Shown here: piece by piece, positions 7,971 to 18,798 of the stretch
Layout: each line of letters starts with the position of its first letter
Numbering within the stretch: position 1 is the first letter of the stretch
From: Methylobacterium cerastii
Lineage (GTDB): Bacteria; Pseudomonadota; Alphaproteobacteria; Rhizobiales; Beijerinckiaceae
NCBI RefSeq assembly: GCF_022179125.1
Contig: NZ_BPQG01000028.1
Coordinates: 1-64,000, forward strand
Direction of reading: 5' to 3'
DNA: 64,000 nucleotides
The notes under the pieces: model-generated
What the model was told of the DNA's origin: nothing
The model's database searches: none
What the model saw: only the letters and a program-made list of their open reading frames with translations
Translations under genes and position numbers: made by a program

Positions 7971-9962
7971 GTGAAGAAGAACAAGATCGTCAGCGCCGAC
8001 GAGGCGATCGCGCTCATCCGCACCGACGACGTCGTCACGACGACCGGCTTCGTGCAGAGCTGCATCCCCGAGGCGCTGCACGCCGCCCTCGAGAAGCGCT
8101 TCGTCGAGACCGGCGCGCCCGGCAACCTCACCCTGATCATGACGGCGGGCGCCGGCGACAGCAAAGGGCTGGGCACCGGGCGCCTCCACCACGAGGGCCT
8201 GCTCGGGCGGGTGATCGCGGCGAACTTCGGGCGGATGCCGAAGGTGGCGCAGGCCGCCCAGGACAACCGCATCCGCGGCTACAACCTGCCGCAGGGCGTG
8301 ATCTCGCAGCTCTACCGCGCCTGCGCGGCCGGCCAGCCGGGCCTGTTCTCGAAGGTCGGCCTGCACACCTACGTCGACCCGCGCCACGGCGGCGGCCGGG
8401 TGAACACCGTGACCACCGAGGAGATCGTCAAGGTCGTGGAAGTCGAGGGCGAGGAGTGGCTGTTCTACCGGGCCACCAAGATCGACGTCGCCTTCATCCG
8501 CGCCACCAGCGCCGACCCGTCGGGCAACCTCTGCGTCTCCAAGGAGGCGCTGACGCTGGACAACCTCGCCCAGGCGATGGCGGCGCGCAACAACGGCGGC
8601 ATCGTCATCGCGCAGGTGGAGCGCATCGTCGAGCAGGGCTCGATCAAGCCCAAGGACGTGCGCGTGCCGGGCATCCTGGTCGACTGCGTCGTGGTGGCGC
8701 CGCCCGAGCACCACCGCATGAATTACGGCGTCCAGCACGACGCGGCGCTCGCCGGCGAGATCCGCGTGCCGGTGACCGGCCTCAAGAAGATGACGCTCGA
8801 CGCGCGCAAGATCATCGCGCGCCGCGCCGCGTTCGAGCTGCCGCCGAACGGCGTGGTCAACCTCGGCGTCGGCGCGCCCGAAGGCATCTCGTCGGTCGCC
8901 AACGAGGAGAAGGTCACCCCCTACATCACCCTGACGACCGAGGCCGGGGCGGTGGGCGGCGTGCTGGCCTCGGGCTCGAGCTTCGGCGCGGCGACCAACG
9001 CCGACGCGATCATCGACCAGAACCAGATGTTCGACTTCTACGACGGCGGCGGCCTCGACATGACCTGCCTGGGGCTCGCCGAATGCGACGGCGCCGGCAA
9101 CGTCAACACCAGCCGCTTCGGCGGCCGGCTCAACGGCTGCGGCGGCTTCATCAACATCTCGCAGAACGCCCGCAAGGTGGTGTTCGCCGGCACCTTCACC
9201 TCCGGCGGCCTCGTCACCGAGATCGACGAGGGGCGCCTGCGGATCGTGCAGGAGGGGCGCTCGCGCAAGTTCGTGGCGGCCGTCGAGCAGAACACCTTCA
9301 GCGGGCCGTTCGCGCAGGAGCGCCGCCAGCCGGTGCTCTACGTGACGGAGCGCTGCGTCTTCAACCTGACGCAGGCCGGGCTGGAGCTGATCGAGGTGGC
9401 TCCGGGCATCGACATCGGCCGCGACATCCTCGCCCACATGGACTTCACGCCGGTGATCGAGAACCCGATCCCGATGGACCTGCGCATCTTCCGCGACGAG
9501 CCGATGGAGCTCCTGGCCGACCTCCTGAACCTCAACCTGCCCGACCGGGTCAGCTACGACCCGGGCCGAAACCTGCTCTTCGTCAACCTCGAAGGCTGGC
9601 AGGTCCGCTCGAAGGGCGACATCGACGCCCTGCGGCAGGTGCTCGAGACCGCCTGCCTGAAGGCCGGGCAGCGGGTGAACTCGGTGGTCAACCACGACGG
9701 GTTCCGCATCGGCGAGAACCTCTACGACGACTACGCCGAGATGATCGAGTACCTGTCGAAGTACCACTACCTCACGACGACGCGCTACGCGACGAGCGCC
9801 TTCCTGCGCCTGAAGATGCAGGAGGCCCTGAGCCGCCGCGGCCTCGCCCCGCACGTGTTCGAGCGCCGCTCGGAGGCCCACGCCTTCCTCGAAGCCGCCG
9901 AGCGCGAGGCGGCCGCGCAGCAGGCGTTGGCCGACGTCATCCCGTTGCGCGCCGCCAGCTGA
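7971..9962 (+). CDS. Acyl-CoA:carboxylate CoA-transferase (fused alpha/beta, propionate/acetate CoA-transferase type)
   Basis: Moves CoA between short-chain acyl-CoAs and free acids. The alpha half (about 1-260) and beta half (about 270-520) are fused as in propionate CoA-transferase. The catalytic Glu is residue 324 in TTEAGAVGG, followed by SGSSFGAATNADAIIDQ and FYDGGGLDM, the hallmark beta-subunit motifs. At 663 residues it is about 130 longer than standard enzymes; the extra C-terminal part (from GWQVRSKGDID) is a separate soluble domain seen in a subgroup of these proteins. The GTG start is set by an AGGGAGAG ribosome site four bases upstream. In a methylotroph it could serve C4/C5 acyl-CoA balance, but the substrate is not determined. 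Confidence 0.85.
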   Translation: MKKNKIVSADEAIALIRTDDVVTTTGFVQSCIPEALHAALEKRFVETGAPGNLTLIMTAGAGDSKGLGTGRLHHEGLLGRVIAANFGRMPKVAQAAQDNRIRGYNLPQGVISQLYRACAAGQPGLFSKVGLHTYVDPRHGGGRVNTVTTEEIVKVVEVEGEEWLFYRATKIDVAFIRATSADPSGNLCVSKEALTLDNLAQAMAARNNGGIVIAQVERIVEQGSIKPKDVRVPGILVDCVVVAPPEHHRMNYGVQHDAALAGEIRVPVTGLKKMTLDARKIIARRAAFELPPNGVVNLGVGAPEGISSVANEEKVTPYITLTTEAGAVGGVLASGSSFGAATNADAIIDQNQMFDFYDGGGLDMTCLGLAECDGAGNVNTSRFGGRLNGCGGFINISQNARKVVFAGTFTSGGLVTEIDEGRLRIVQEGRSRKFVAAVEQNTFSGPFAQERRQPVLYVTERCVFNLTQAGLELIEVAPGIDIGRDILAHMDFTPVIENPIPMDLRIFRDEPMELLADLLNLNLPDRVSYDPGRNLLFVNLEGWQVRSKGDIDALRQVLETACLKAGQRVNSVVNHDGFRIGENLYDDYAEMIEYLSKYHYLTTTRYATSAFLRLKMQEALSRRGLAPHVFERRSEAHAFLEAAEREAAAQQALADVIPLRAAS

Positions 9963-10183
9963 CCCACGGTCCGGCGGTCGTCCGGGCCGGCTTCGGCCTG
10001 AGACCCACGCAGGCGGAACAGGGCCGGTGAGCGCCGGCCCGATCGCGGTCGCACATCCGCCCGTGGCGGGATGGCATCGTCCGGGTGGACAAGGCGGCCT
10101 TTTCACGCTTCCTAGACGGCTTCTCCCGGACGGCCCGCGGATGGCATATTCGGGATGACGGTGGCGGTGGCGGAAGGGTCATG

Positions 10184-10654
10184 ATGGGTCCGGCGAACGA
10201 GTATCCTTGGGAGAAGGCCTCCGAGCCGGCGCCGGCCGCCGAGAGCCATCTCGCGAACGTACTGCGGCTGGTCGGCACGTCCGGCGGCAGCGTCGCAGCC
10301 GTCCCGGCGCGGCCTTCGCCGTCGCAGGATTGGTCGAAGCTGATCGATTGCGTCCGTCACGCGGCCCATCAGACCCGCGCGGTCGAGGCCGCGGTCCAGA
10401 AGAAGGAGATGCACGTCCAAGAGGTTCTCGAACGCGTCCGCGAGGATGTGAAGAGCGCCGGAGAGCGCGTCCGGGCGGCCGAGGCGCGGGTGGTCGAGAT
10501 CCAGAGCCGAACCGATGCCCTGCTCAGGGCCGCGGACGAGCGGGTGGCTGCGGCGGAGGAGCGGGCGCGCATCGCCGAGGACTGGCTGTCCCGCGTCTAC
10601 GACACGATCGCGAGCGAGTTCGGCCTGGATCCGGACCTGAAGCGGAGTGCCTGA
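10184..10654 (+). CDS. Small coiled-coil protein A of a paralogous cluster
   Basis: Not a family I recognise. The protein has 156 residues: an acidic N-terminus (EYPWEKASEPAP), a low-complexity stretch, then DWSKLIDCVRHAAHQTRAVEA and a continuous heptad-rich coiled coil ending AAEERARIAEDWLSRVYDTI followed by ASEFG. The same two segments (a W/D-led helix and a terminal AEDWL.R...I..EF motif) recur in the three neighbouring genes, so these are paralogues. No signal peptide or membrane segment is present. The start is decided by GGAAGGG at 10172-10178; upstream in-frame starts lack one. The next gene starts at TGATG, overlapping the stop by one base, so the pair is translationally coupled. Confidence 0.75.
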   Translation: MGPANEYPWEKASEPAPAAESHLANVLRLVGTSGGSVAAVPARPSPSQDWSKLIDCVRHAAHQTRAVEAAVQKKEMHVQEVLERVREDVKSAGERVRAAEARVVEIQSRTDALLRAADERVAAAEERARIAEDWLSRVYDTIASEFGLDPDLKRSA

Positions 10655-11217
10655 TGGCCCCTGTCGCGCGACGTCCCGCGGCCGCGCCGATGGCGGATGA
10701 GCCGGATGTCCGGGCGGCCGAGGCCGGGCGCGGCCGTTCGAGGGTCGCGGCCGATGCGACGGCGGCGAACACGGTCGTTCCTCTGTTCGCGGCTCCGGAG
10801 GTCGCGGGCGGACCGTCCGGACCGGGTCAGGTGGTCGATTGGCCGTCGGCCATCGCGCAGATCCGCGAGGCCGGCGCGCACCTTCGCCGGATGCACGACG
10901 TCGCGCAGGCGATGTCCCGGCACGCGCGGGCGATGATCCGCCGCAGCCTTGATCAGACGGAGGAGGCCGAGCGGCGAGCCCACACCGCCGAAGCCGCGGC
11001 CGTGGCGGCCAGCCTGCGCGCCGACGGGGCGGAGGAGCGGCTTCGGCAGGCCGAGGCGCGGGCGCGGCTTGCGGAGGATCGCGCCGCCATCGCGGTGGCC
11101 GCGGAAGCCGAAGCGCAGATCTGGCTCAGGCGAACCTATGCCTGCCTGAAGGCCGAGTCTTCGAACACCGAGTCTTCGAACACCAAGCCCGCGAAGGGCG
11201 ACACGCAGACCCGGTGA
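10654..11217 (+). CDS. Small coiled-coil protein B of the paralogous cluster
   Basis: The 187-residue protein has the same plan as its upstream partner: a variable Ala/Arg-rich N-terminus, TVVPLFAAPE, then VDWPSAIAQIREAGAHLRR and an Ala/Glu/Arg coiled coil ending AQIWLRRTYACLKAE. The terminal motif is diverged (IWLRRTYACLKAE against DWLSRVYDTI plus ASEF). The tail carries ESSNT twice, encoded by an exact 15-bp tandem repeat. The ATG overlaps the stop of gene A. It is convergent with gene C, with 43 bases between the stops. Function is unknown; the shape suggests a structural or scaffolding partner. Confidence 0.72.
   Translation: MAPVARRPAAAPMADEPDVRAAEAGRGRSRVAADATAANTVVPLFAAPEVAGGPSGPGQVVDWPSAIAQIREAGAHLRRMHDVAQAMSRHARAMIRRSLDQTEEAERRAHTAEAAAVAASLRADGAEERLRQAEARARLAEDRAAIAVAAEAEAQIWLRRTYACLKAESSNTESSNTKPAKGDTQTR
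11155..11184 (+). repeat. 15-bp tandem repeat (2 copies) encoding ESSNT
   Basis: Two exact copies of GAGTCTTCGAACACC lie in the last 25 codons of coiled-coil gene B and keep the frame. It is one of five 15-bp-period repeats in unrelated genes in this window. Confidence 0.9.
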
Positions 11218-11260
11218 AGCGATCCCGAGGGTCCGGGGCGATCGGCGCCGAGGGGAACCT

Positions 11261-11725
11261 TCAGGATGCGGAAAACTCGTCGCTGATGATGCCCTGAAGG
11301 CGCACGAGCCAGTCCTCGGCGGTCTGCGCCCGCTCTTCCGCGGCGAGGGTCTTCCGGTCCGCATCCGCGGCTCGGGTCCTGGCCGCCTCGCACTGCATCG
11401 CCGAGGCGTCCTTCGCGATCCTCGCCTCGGTGAGGGCGGCCTGAAGTTCGGTAACCTCCCGGCGCAACACGACGATCTCGTAGTTCAATGCGTCGATGTC
11501 CGCCGCGAACGCCTCGCGTTCCCGCTGGACTTGATACACCAGCTTGTTGGCCTGGATCTGGATGGTCTGCCGCCATGCCTCGAGGCGGTGCATGCCCTCG
11601 CTGGCCTGGGCGATGAGCCTGAGCGCCGTTTCGGGATCGAACCCCGCCGATCGCGAAGGCACGTAGAGGACGACGGAGCCGCTCTTTCCGGCCTTCGAAT
11701 TGTCCGACACCATGAAATCCGACAC
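11261..11725 (-). CDS. Small coiled-coil protein C of the paralogous cluster
   Basis: The 154-residue protein has no signal peptide. After MSDFMVSDNSKAGKSG comes SVVLYVPSR, FDPETALRLIAQASEGMHRLEA (the paralogue helix) and a long coiled coil ending LAAEERAQTAEDWLVRLQGI followed by ISDEFSAS. The C-terminal signature is nearly identical to gene A (AEERA..AEDWL.R...I..EF) although the two genes are on opposite strands and converge. It lies 15 bases downstream of gene D on the same strand, so C, D and the long gene further upstream probably form one transcription unit. Confidence 0.75.
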   Translation of the reverse strand: MSDFMVSDNSKAGKSGSVVLYVPSRSAGFDPETALRLIAQASEGMHRLEAWRQTIQIQANKLVYQVQREREAFAADIDALNYEIVVLRREVTELQAALTEARIAKDASAMQCEAARTRAADADRKTLAAEERAQTAEDWLVRLQGIISDEFSAS

Positions 11726-11740
11726 AGGCGGGGGGCTCGC

Positions 11741-12256
11741 TCAGCCGGCGGCGTCGGCGTGCGACGAATCCGTTTCCTGCGCCTTCCTCTGGCCGAAGGC
11801 CGCGAACACCGCATCGTGCAGGCGCACCAGCCAGGCCTCGGCGTCACCAGCCCGCGCCTCGGCGTCGCCGGCGCGGGTCTCGGCGAGGCGGGCCCGTTCC
11901 TCCGCGCGCGCCAACTTCTGTTCCCCGGCCGCGATCTGCTGGTTAAGGCGACGCATCTCCTCGGAGGCCTGCGTGACCACGTGGTTGAGCTGCGCTTCCA
12001 GTTCGGCGGCTCTCTGCTCGCCGATGCGGATCGCCTCGCTGGCCTCCTGGATGAGATCGATGGCGGAGGACCATTCGCGCAGGGGGGCGCCGCCCCCTTC
12101 GGGCGCGCCCGCCGCCTCGCCGCCCGCCGTGTTCTCGAACGACGGCAGAAGGCTGACGATCTTCTCGCCCGGCTTGCCCGCGTTGACCTGCCACGCGCGC
12201 AGCATCATCGCGGACCCCGAAGACGACGACGCATCCTTTTGAGCAGTGTCGGACAT
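11741..12256 (-). CDS. Small coiled-coil protein D of the paralogous cluster
   Basis: The 171-residue protein begins MSDTAQKDASSSSGS, similar in style to protein C. It then has KIVSLLPSFE, the helix EWSSAIDLIQEASEAIRIGEQ and a coiled coil ending AEAWLVRLHDAVFAAFG. A short heptad duplication (AGDAEAR then AGDAEAW) is visible just before the signature. The start chosen is the ATG before SDTAQ; an upstream in-frame start would add 18 residues without a better ribosome site. It shares a strand with the long coiled-coil gene, 129 bases downstream of it. Function is unknown. Confidence 0.72.
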   Translation of the reverse strand: MSDTAQKDASSSSGSAMMLRAWQVNAGKPGEKIVSLLPSFENTAGGEAAGAPEGGGAPLREWSSAIDLIQEASEAIRIGEQRAAELEAQLNHVVTQASEEMRRLNQQIAAGEQKLARAEERARLAETRAGDAEARAGDAEAWLVRLHDAVFAAFGQRKAQETDSSHADAAG

Positions 12257-12385
12257 GGCGAATTCCCGGATGATCGGTTGGGGATAGAGCCGTTCCTTGT
12301 CGCGCTGCAAGCGGGAGCGGCTCTAGGTCTCTGTTATGACGTGCTTTCTTTCGCAGGACCGGCGTCCACGTCCGCGGAAAGAACG

Positions 12386-13933
12386 CTAGCTGGCTTGGTC
12401 CGGATGCAGGAACGGACGCACGTTGCTCGGTTCCTGCGGGGCGGCATCGGGGCCCGGCCGCCCCATGTCCTCCTCCATGCCGCGCCAGCCGCGCCCGGAG
12501 CGCTTGAGGGCCTCGTACTGCTTCTGGAGCGTGACCCGGGTCTCCCGGGCGATGTCCAGCGCGCCCTGCACGAGGGCGCGTTCCGAGCGCTCGTTCTGGA
12601 GATCCTCCGTCAGGCGGCGCGTCGTCGTCTCGAACTCCGTCCGTGCGGCTTCCTGGCGATGAACGATCTGCTCGATCCGCTCGGTGAGGGCCGCGTTGCG
12701 CACGCCTGCCTGCTCCAGGGCGGCATCCTTCGCGGCCAGCGCCTTGCTGAGCATGTCGCATCGCGCATCGAGTTCCGCGCGCAGGCGCTGCATCTCGAGG
12801 AAGCGTTCCGTCTGACGGGCCAGATCGCTCTGGAGGGAGTCGAGGCGCCGTTCCGCGGTCGTGCGGGCGATGCTCGCCTCCTTGAAGTTGCGGTCGGCGA
12901 TGCGATGCGCCTCGTCCTTCTCGCGCAGCTGATTGCGCGATTGCGTGAGCAGCTGCTCATGGGAATCGGCCCGGTTGGTCGCCGCCTCCAGCTTCATCGC
13001 CAAGCCCGCACGCTCGGTGCGCAGCGTCGTCATCTCGGCTTCGTGCTGCGCCTCGTTGCGCTCGCGCAAAGCCGTCTCGGCGGCGAGCTGGGCTTCGACG
13101 GCGCGCAGGCGCTGCCGTTCGCCCTCCGCGATCCCTTCCAGGTTCCGGTGCCGGGCCGCCAGCTCCGAGAGCTGCCCGGCCTGCTCCTCGCTCAGCCCCT
13201 GGAGCCTACGGCTTTCCTGCTCCAAGGCACTCAGGCTCTCCCGGGCGCCCAGCAGATCGTGTTCCGATCGCGCGAGGGCGCTGTCAGCGGCCTGAGCCTC
13301 CAGGCGAAGCGCCTTGTTCTCGCCGGTCAGGGCCTTGGTCTGCTCGATCTCCGCGAACAGTTGACGGTCCAGGTTCTCGATGGCGAGCGTCTTGTCGCGC
13401 AGTTCCACGCGTTGCGTGGCCACCGTCGCCTCCCCGGCCTGCAGATGATCCTCGGCCCGGCTCGCGCGGGCCAGCGCATCCGACAGTTCGCCCGCCAGGG
13501 TCGAGATGCGCGTCGACAGCTCTGCGACTTCGAGGCGGATCGTGCGTCCGGACTGGAATTCCTGGGCCAGCGACGTCTCGAGTTCCGCGATGCGCATGCT
13601 GGCGCGCGGGAGTTCGTCGCTGATGCTGATGATCGGCTCGAGGATCGACGAGAAGTCGTCCTGCAGCGTGCGGAGGTCGTCCAGGCGATCGACCATCGCC
13701 TCGATCCGCTGCCGGACGATCTCGTCGCGCTGGCCGATCGAGTCGAGCGAGGAGCGGAGGGTTTCCGACTTGGGCTTGGCGCGCTCGGTGGAGGCGGCGG
13801 CGCGGACGTCGGCCTGCGGCAGGCCTCGATCGGCCCGGGCAGCCCGTTCGGACGCCTCGCGCTGGGGCGAGGGGGAAGGCGAGGGAGCGGGCGGTGTCGG
13901 CGACAGCACGTTTCGGAAGGACGTCCAAGCCAT
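12386..13933 (-). CDS. Long coiled-coil protein, possibly intermediate-filament-like (crescentin type)
   Basis: The 515-residue cytoplasmic protein is almost entirely predicted coiled coil. It opens with MAWTSFRNVLS and a Pro/Ser linker (about residues 10-25), then a basic segment, then SLDSIGQRDEIVRQRIEAMV and an uninterrupted heptad rod from about residue 65 to 470, ending in a Pro-rich tail with NVRPFLHPD. A short head, a long rod and a short tail are the architecture of bacterial intermediate-filament-like proteins such as crescentin; this is a resemblance in layout, not proven homology. SMC-type ATPase motifs are absent. The start is the second ATG, preceded by GGAGAAG; the first lies 24 bases upstream. 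It probably heads the operon with genes D and C. Confidence 0.7.
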   Translation of the reverse strand: MAWTSFRNVLSPTPPAPSPSPSPQREASERAARADRGLPQADVRAAASTERAKPKSETLRSSLDSIGQRDEIVRQRIEAMVDRLDDLRTLQDDFSSILEPIISISDELPRASMRIAELETSLAQEFQSGRTIRLEVAELSTRISTLAGELSDALARASRAEDHLQAGEATVATQRVELRDKTLAIENLDRQLFAEIEQTKALTGENKALRLEAQAADSALARSEHDLLGARESLSALEQESRRLQGLSEEQAGQLSELAARHRNLEGIAEGERQRLRAVEAQLAAETALRERNEAQHEAEMTTLRTERAGLAMKLEAATNRADSHEQLLTQSRNQLREKDEAHRIADRNFKEASIARTTAERRLDSLQSDLARQTERFLEMQRLRAELDARCDMLSKALAAKDAALEQAGVRNAALTERIEQIVHRQEAARTEFETTTRRLTEDLQNERSERALVQGALDIARETRVTLQKQYEALKRSGRGWRGMEEDMGRPGPDAAPQEPSNVRPFLHPDQAS

Positions 13934-14264
13934 CGCAGCGACACTTCTCCACGGCATGCCGGCCCGTTGCGAGCCTTCTGCCGCGCATAGCTAGCACTTT
14001 TTCTACAAATTAAAAAGCATGACAGTAAATTTTCGACGAAACGGCGCATGCAATATCAGAGAAAGGCATTGCCAACATTCAAGTTTTCCCAAGTCAAAAC
14101 GTCCGACCGACGCTGAGCAAGGTTATGACTTGCTCGACGAGAGACTTATTCTCCTGTGGAAAAGGCGGGATCGCTTTCAGATCTGAAGAGTGCGGCCACG
14201 CCGAGACATCTCGGCGAACCTGCGGCGTTCCGTGGTTCGACCGCCGCCGCACCCTGGATAAGTC
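13934..14264. promoter_or_regulatory. AT-rich gap between gyrB and the coiled-coil operon
   Basis: This 331-base region has no convincing gene. Positions 13988-14110 are much AT-richer than the window average (CTTTTTCTACAAATTAAAAA and AAATTTTCGACGAAAC). The coiled-coil operon reads away from this gap, so it must hold that operon's promoter, while gyrB ends into it from the other side on the same strand. I cannot place a clear -35/-10 pair. Confidence 0.45.
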
Positions 14265-16919
<2,655 letters not shown>

Positions 16920-17879
16920 TTAGACCTGAATCCCGCCCGCCGTCGCCACGTCGAGCCGGGCGACCGCGTCCGGCGAAAGCCGCAGGGTCACGGCGCCGAC
17001 GAGCTCGTCGAGCTGGGCCGTCGAGGTCGCGCTGGCGATCGGCGCGGTGACGCCGGGCCGGGCCATGATCCAGGCGAGCGCCACCTGCGCCGGGGTGGCG
17101 TCGTGCTCGGCGGCGACCGCGTCGAGGACGCCCAGCAGCGCAAAGCCCTTCGGCGTCAGGTACTTGGAAACCCGGTTCTCGCGGGCGCGGCCGGCGGCGG
17201 ATTCCGCCGAGCGGTACTTGCCCGTGAGGAAGCCGGCCGCCAGCGAGAAGTAGCCGATGACGCCGAGCCCCGCCTCGCGGCACAGGGGCTCGAGATCGGC
17301 CTCGTAGCCGCGCTCGGCGAGGCTGTAATCGGGCTGCAGGCATTCGTAGCGCGGCAGGCCCTCGCGCTCCGAAATCGCCAGCGCCTCGCGCAGGCGAACG
17401 GCCGAGAAGTTCGAGGCGCCGACCGCCCGGACCTTGCCCGCCTGGATCAGGCGTTCGTAGGCGCGCAGCGTCTCCTCCTGCGGGGTCGCCGCGTCGTCCG
17501 CATGCGACTGGTACAGGTCGATCCGGTCGGTCCGCAGCCGGCGCAGCGACGCCTCGCAGGCCTCGGCGATGCGCGCGGGCGCAAGGCCGGTGCGGCCCTC
17601 GCCCATGTCCATGCCGACCTTGGTCGCCAGCACGATCCTGTCGCGCAGGCCGCGCGCGGCGAACCAGCGCCCGATCACCGCCTCCGACTCGCCGCCGGCA
17701 TGACCGGGCGCCCAGCGCGAGTAGACGTCGGCCGTGTCGACGAAGTTCAGGCCCGCCTCGACCAGGCGGTCGAGGATCGCGAACGACGTGGTCTCGTCGG
17801 CCGTCCAGCCGAAGACGTTGGCGCCGAGGCACAGGGGGGCGACGGCGAGGCCGGAGCGGCCGAGGGGGCGCTGTTCCAT
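16920..17879 (-). CDS. Aldo/keto reductase
   Basis: An NADPH-dependent oxidoreductase with a TIM-barrel fold, 319 residues. The catalytic tetrad is visible: Asp and Tyr in FVDTADVYSRW, Lys in VLATKVGMDMG and His in DLYQSHADD. NFSAVRL and the C-terminal PIASATSTAQLDEL bind the cofactor. The sequence is closest in style to the YajO/Tas-like general aldo/keto reductases; the substrate is unknown. The start is the ATG at 17879, five bases after the stop of the hydrolase gene; a TTG at 17888 would overlap that stop. It is probably cotranscribed with the hydrolase. Confidence 0.9.
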   Translation of the reverse strand: MEQRPLGRSGLAVAPLCLGANVFGWTADETTSFAILDRLVEAGLNFVDTADVYSRWAPGHAGGESEAVIGRWFAARGLRDRIVLATKVGMDMGEGRTGLAPARIAEACEASLRRLRTDRIDLYQSHADDAATPQEETLRAYERLIQAGKVRAVGASNFSAVRLREALAISEREGLPRYECLQPDYSLAERGYEADLEPLCREAGLGVIGYFSLAAGFLTGKYRSAESAAGRARENRVSKYLTPKGFALLGVLDAVAAEHDATPAQVALAWIMARPGVTAPIASATSTAQLDELVGAVTLRLSPDAVARLDVATAGGIQV

Positions 17880-17884
17880 CGCGC

Positions 17885-18529
17885 TCAACCCTGCAGGAAC
17901 GGGTTCGAGACCCGTTCCTCGCCGAGCGTCCCGGTGGGGCCGTGGCCGGGGATGAAGGCGAGGTCGTCGCCGAGCGGCAGCACCTTTTCCTTGATCGCGC
18001 GGATGAGCTGGTCGTGGTTGCCGCCCGGCAGGTCGGTGCGTCCGACCGAGCCCTTGAACACCACGTCGCCGACCAGCGCGAAGCGCGCATCGCGGCTGAC
18101 GAAGACCACGCTGCCGGGCGAATGTCCCGGCGCATGCAGGATGTCGAAGGCCAGCGGGCCGACGGTGACCGCGTCGCCCTCGTCGAGCCAGCGGTCCGGC
18201 GTCACGACGCGGGCGCCGTCGATGCCGTAGTTGGCGCCGGTCTCGGGCAGCGAGTCGAGCAGGTAGCGGTCGGCCTCGTGCGGGCCCTCGATCGGCACGC
18301 CCAGGCGCTCGCGCAGCTCGGCCGCGCCGCCGGCATGGTCGATGTGCCCGTGCGTCAGCAGGATCTTCTCCACGCGCACGCCCTGCTCGGCGATGGCCGC
18401 CTCGATCCGGTCGAGGTCGCCGCCGGGGTCGACGACGGCGCCGACCTTGGTCGCCGCGTCCCAGATCAGGGTGCAGTTCTGCTGGAAGGGCGTCACCGGG
18501 ATGATCCCGACGCGGGGCGTGCCTGGCAT
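17885..18529 (-). CDS. MBL-fold metallohydrolase (glyoxalase II-like)
   Basis: The 214-residue metallo-beta-lactamase-fold protein has the two-zinc signature THGHIDHAGG (HxHxDH), the further His in LHAPGHSPGS, Asp in VGDVVFKGSVGRTDLPGG and the last His in IPGHGPTGTLGEE. The opening VGIIPVTPFQQNCTLIWD is typical of the YcbL-type short glyoxalase II group that hydrolyses S-lactoylglutathione or related thioesters. The start is the ATG before PGTPRV; upstream codons are Arg-rich. It is followed by an aldo/keto reductase, which suggests a small carbonyl-detoxification unit (inference). Confidence 0.9.
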   Translation of the reverse strand: MPGTPRVGIIPVTPFQQNCTLIWDAATKVGAVVDPGGDLDRIEAAIAEQGVRVEKILLTHGHIDHAGGAAELRERLGVPIEGPHEADRYLLDSLPETGANYGIDGARVVTPDRWLDEGDAVTVGPLAFDILHAPGHSPGSVVFVSRDARFALVGDVVFKGSVGRTDLPGGNHDQLIRAIKEKVLPLGDDLAFIPGHGPTGTLGEERVSNPFLQG

Positions 18530-18798
18530 GGTCGTCCGTTCACGAAACTGGAGGGCGCGAGGTCCACACGTTCTAGCCCGTATCGGATCGAGCCGCACCC
18601 CACGGACGCTTGTATCCGAAATGCGACGGCTGGGCCGATTCACCGGCGCCCCGCCGGACTCCGCTGGTTGGTTGACCGCGCAACCGATACAACCTTGTGC
18701 GCAATCCTATGTCGTCCCGCGGATCCGCCCGTGCCTGTGTCCGTGCCGCCCGCACTCCTCGACGCCGCCGCACGGCCGCCGGCCGCGCCGCGCGTCGA

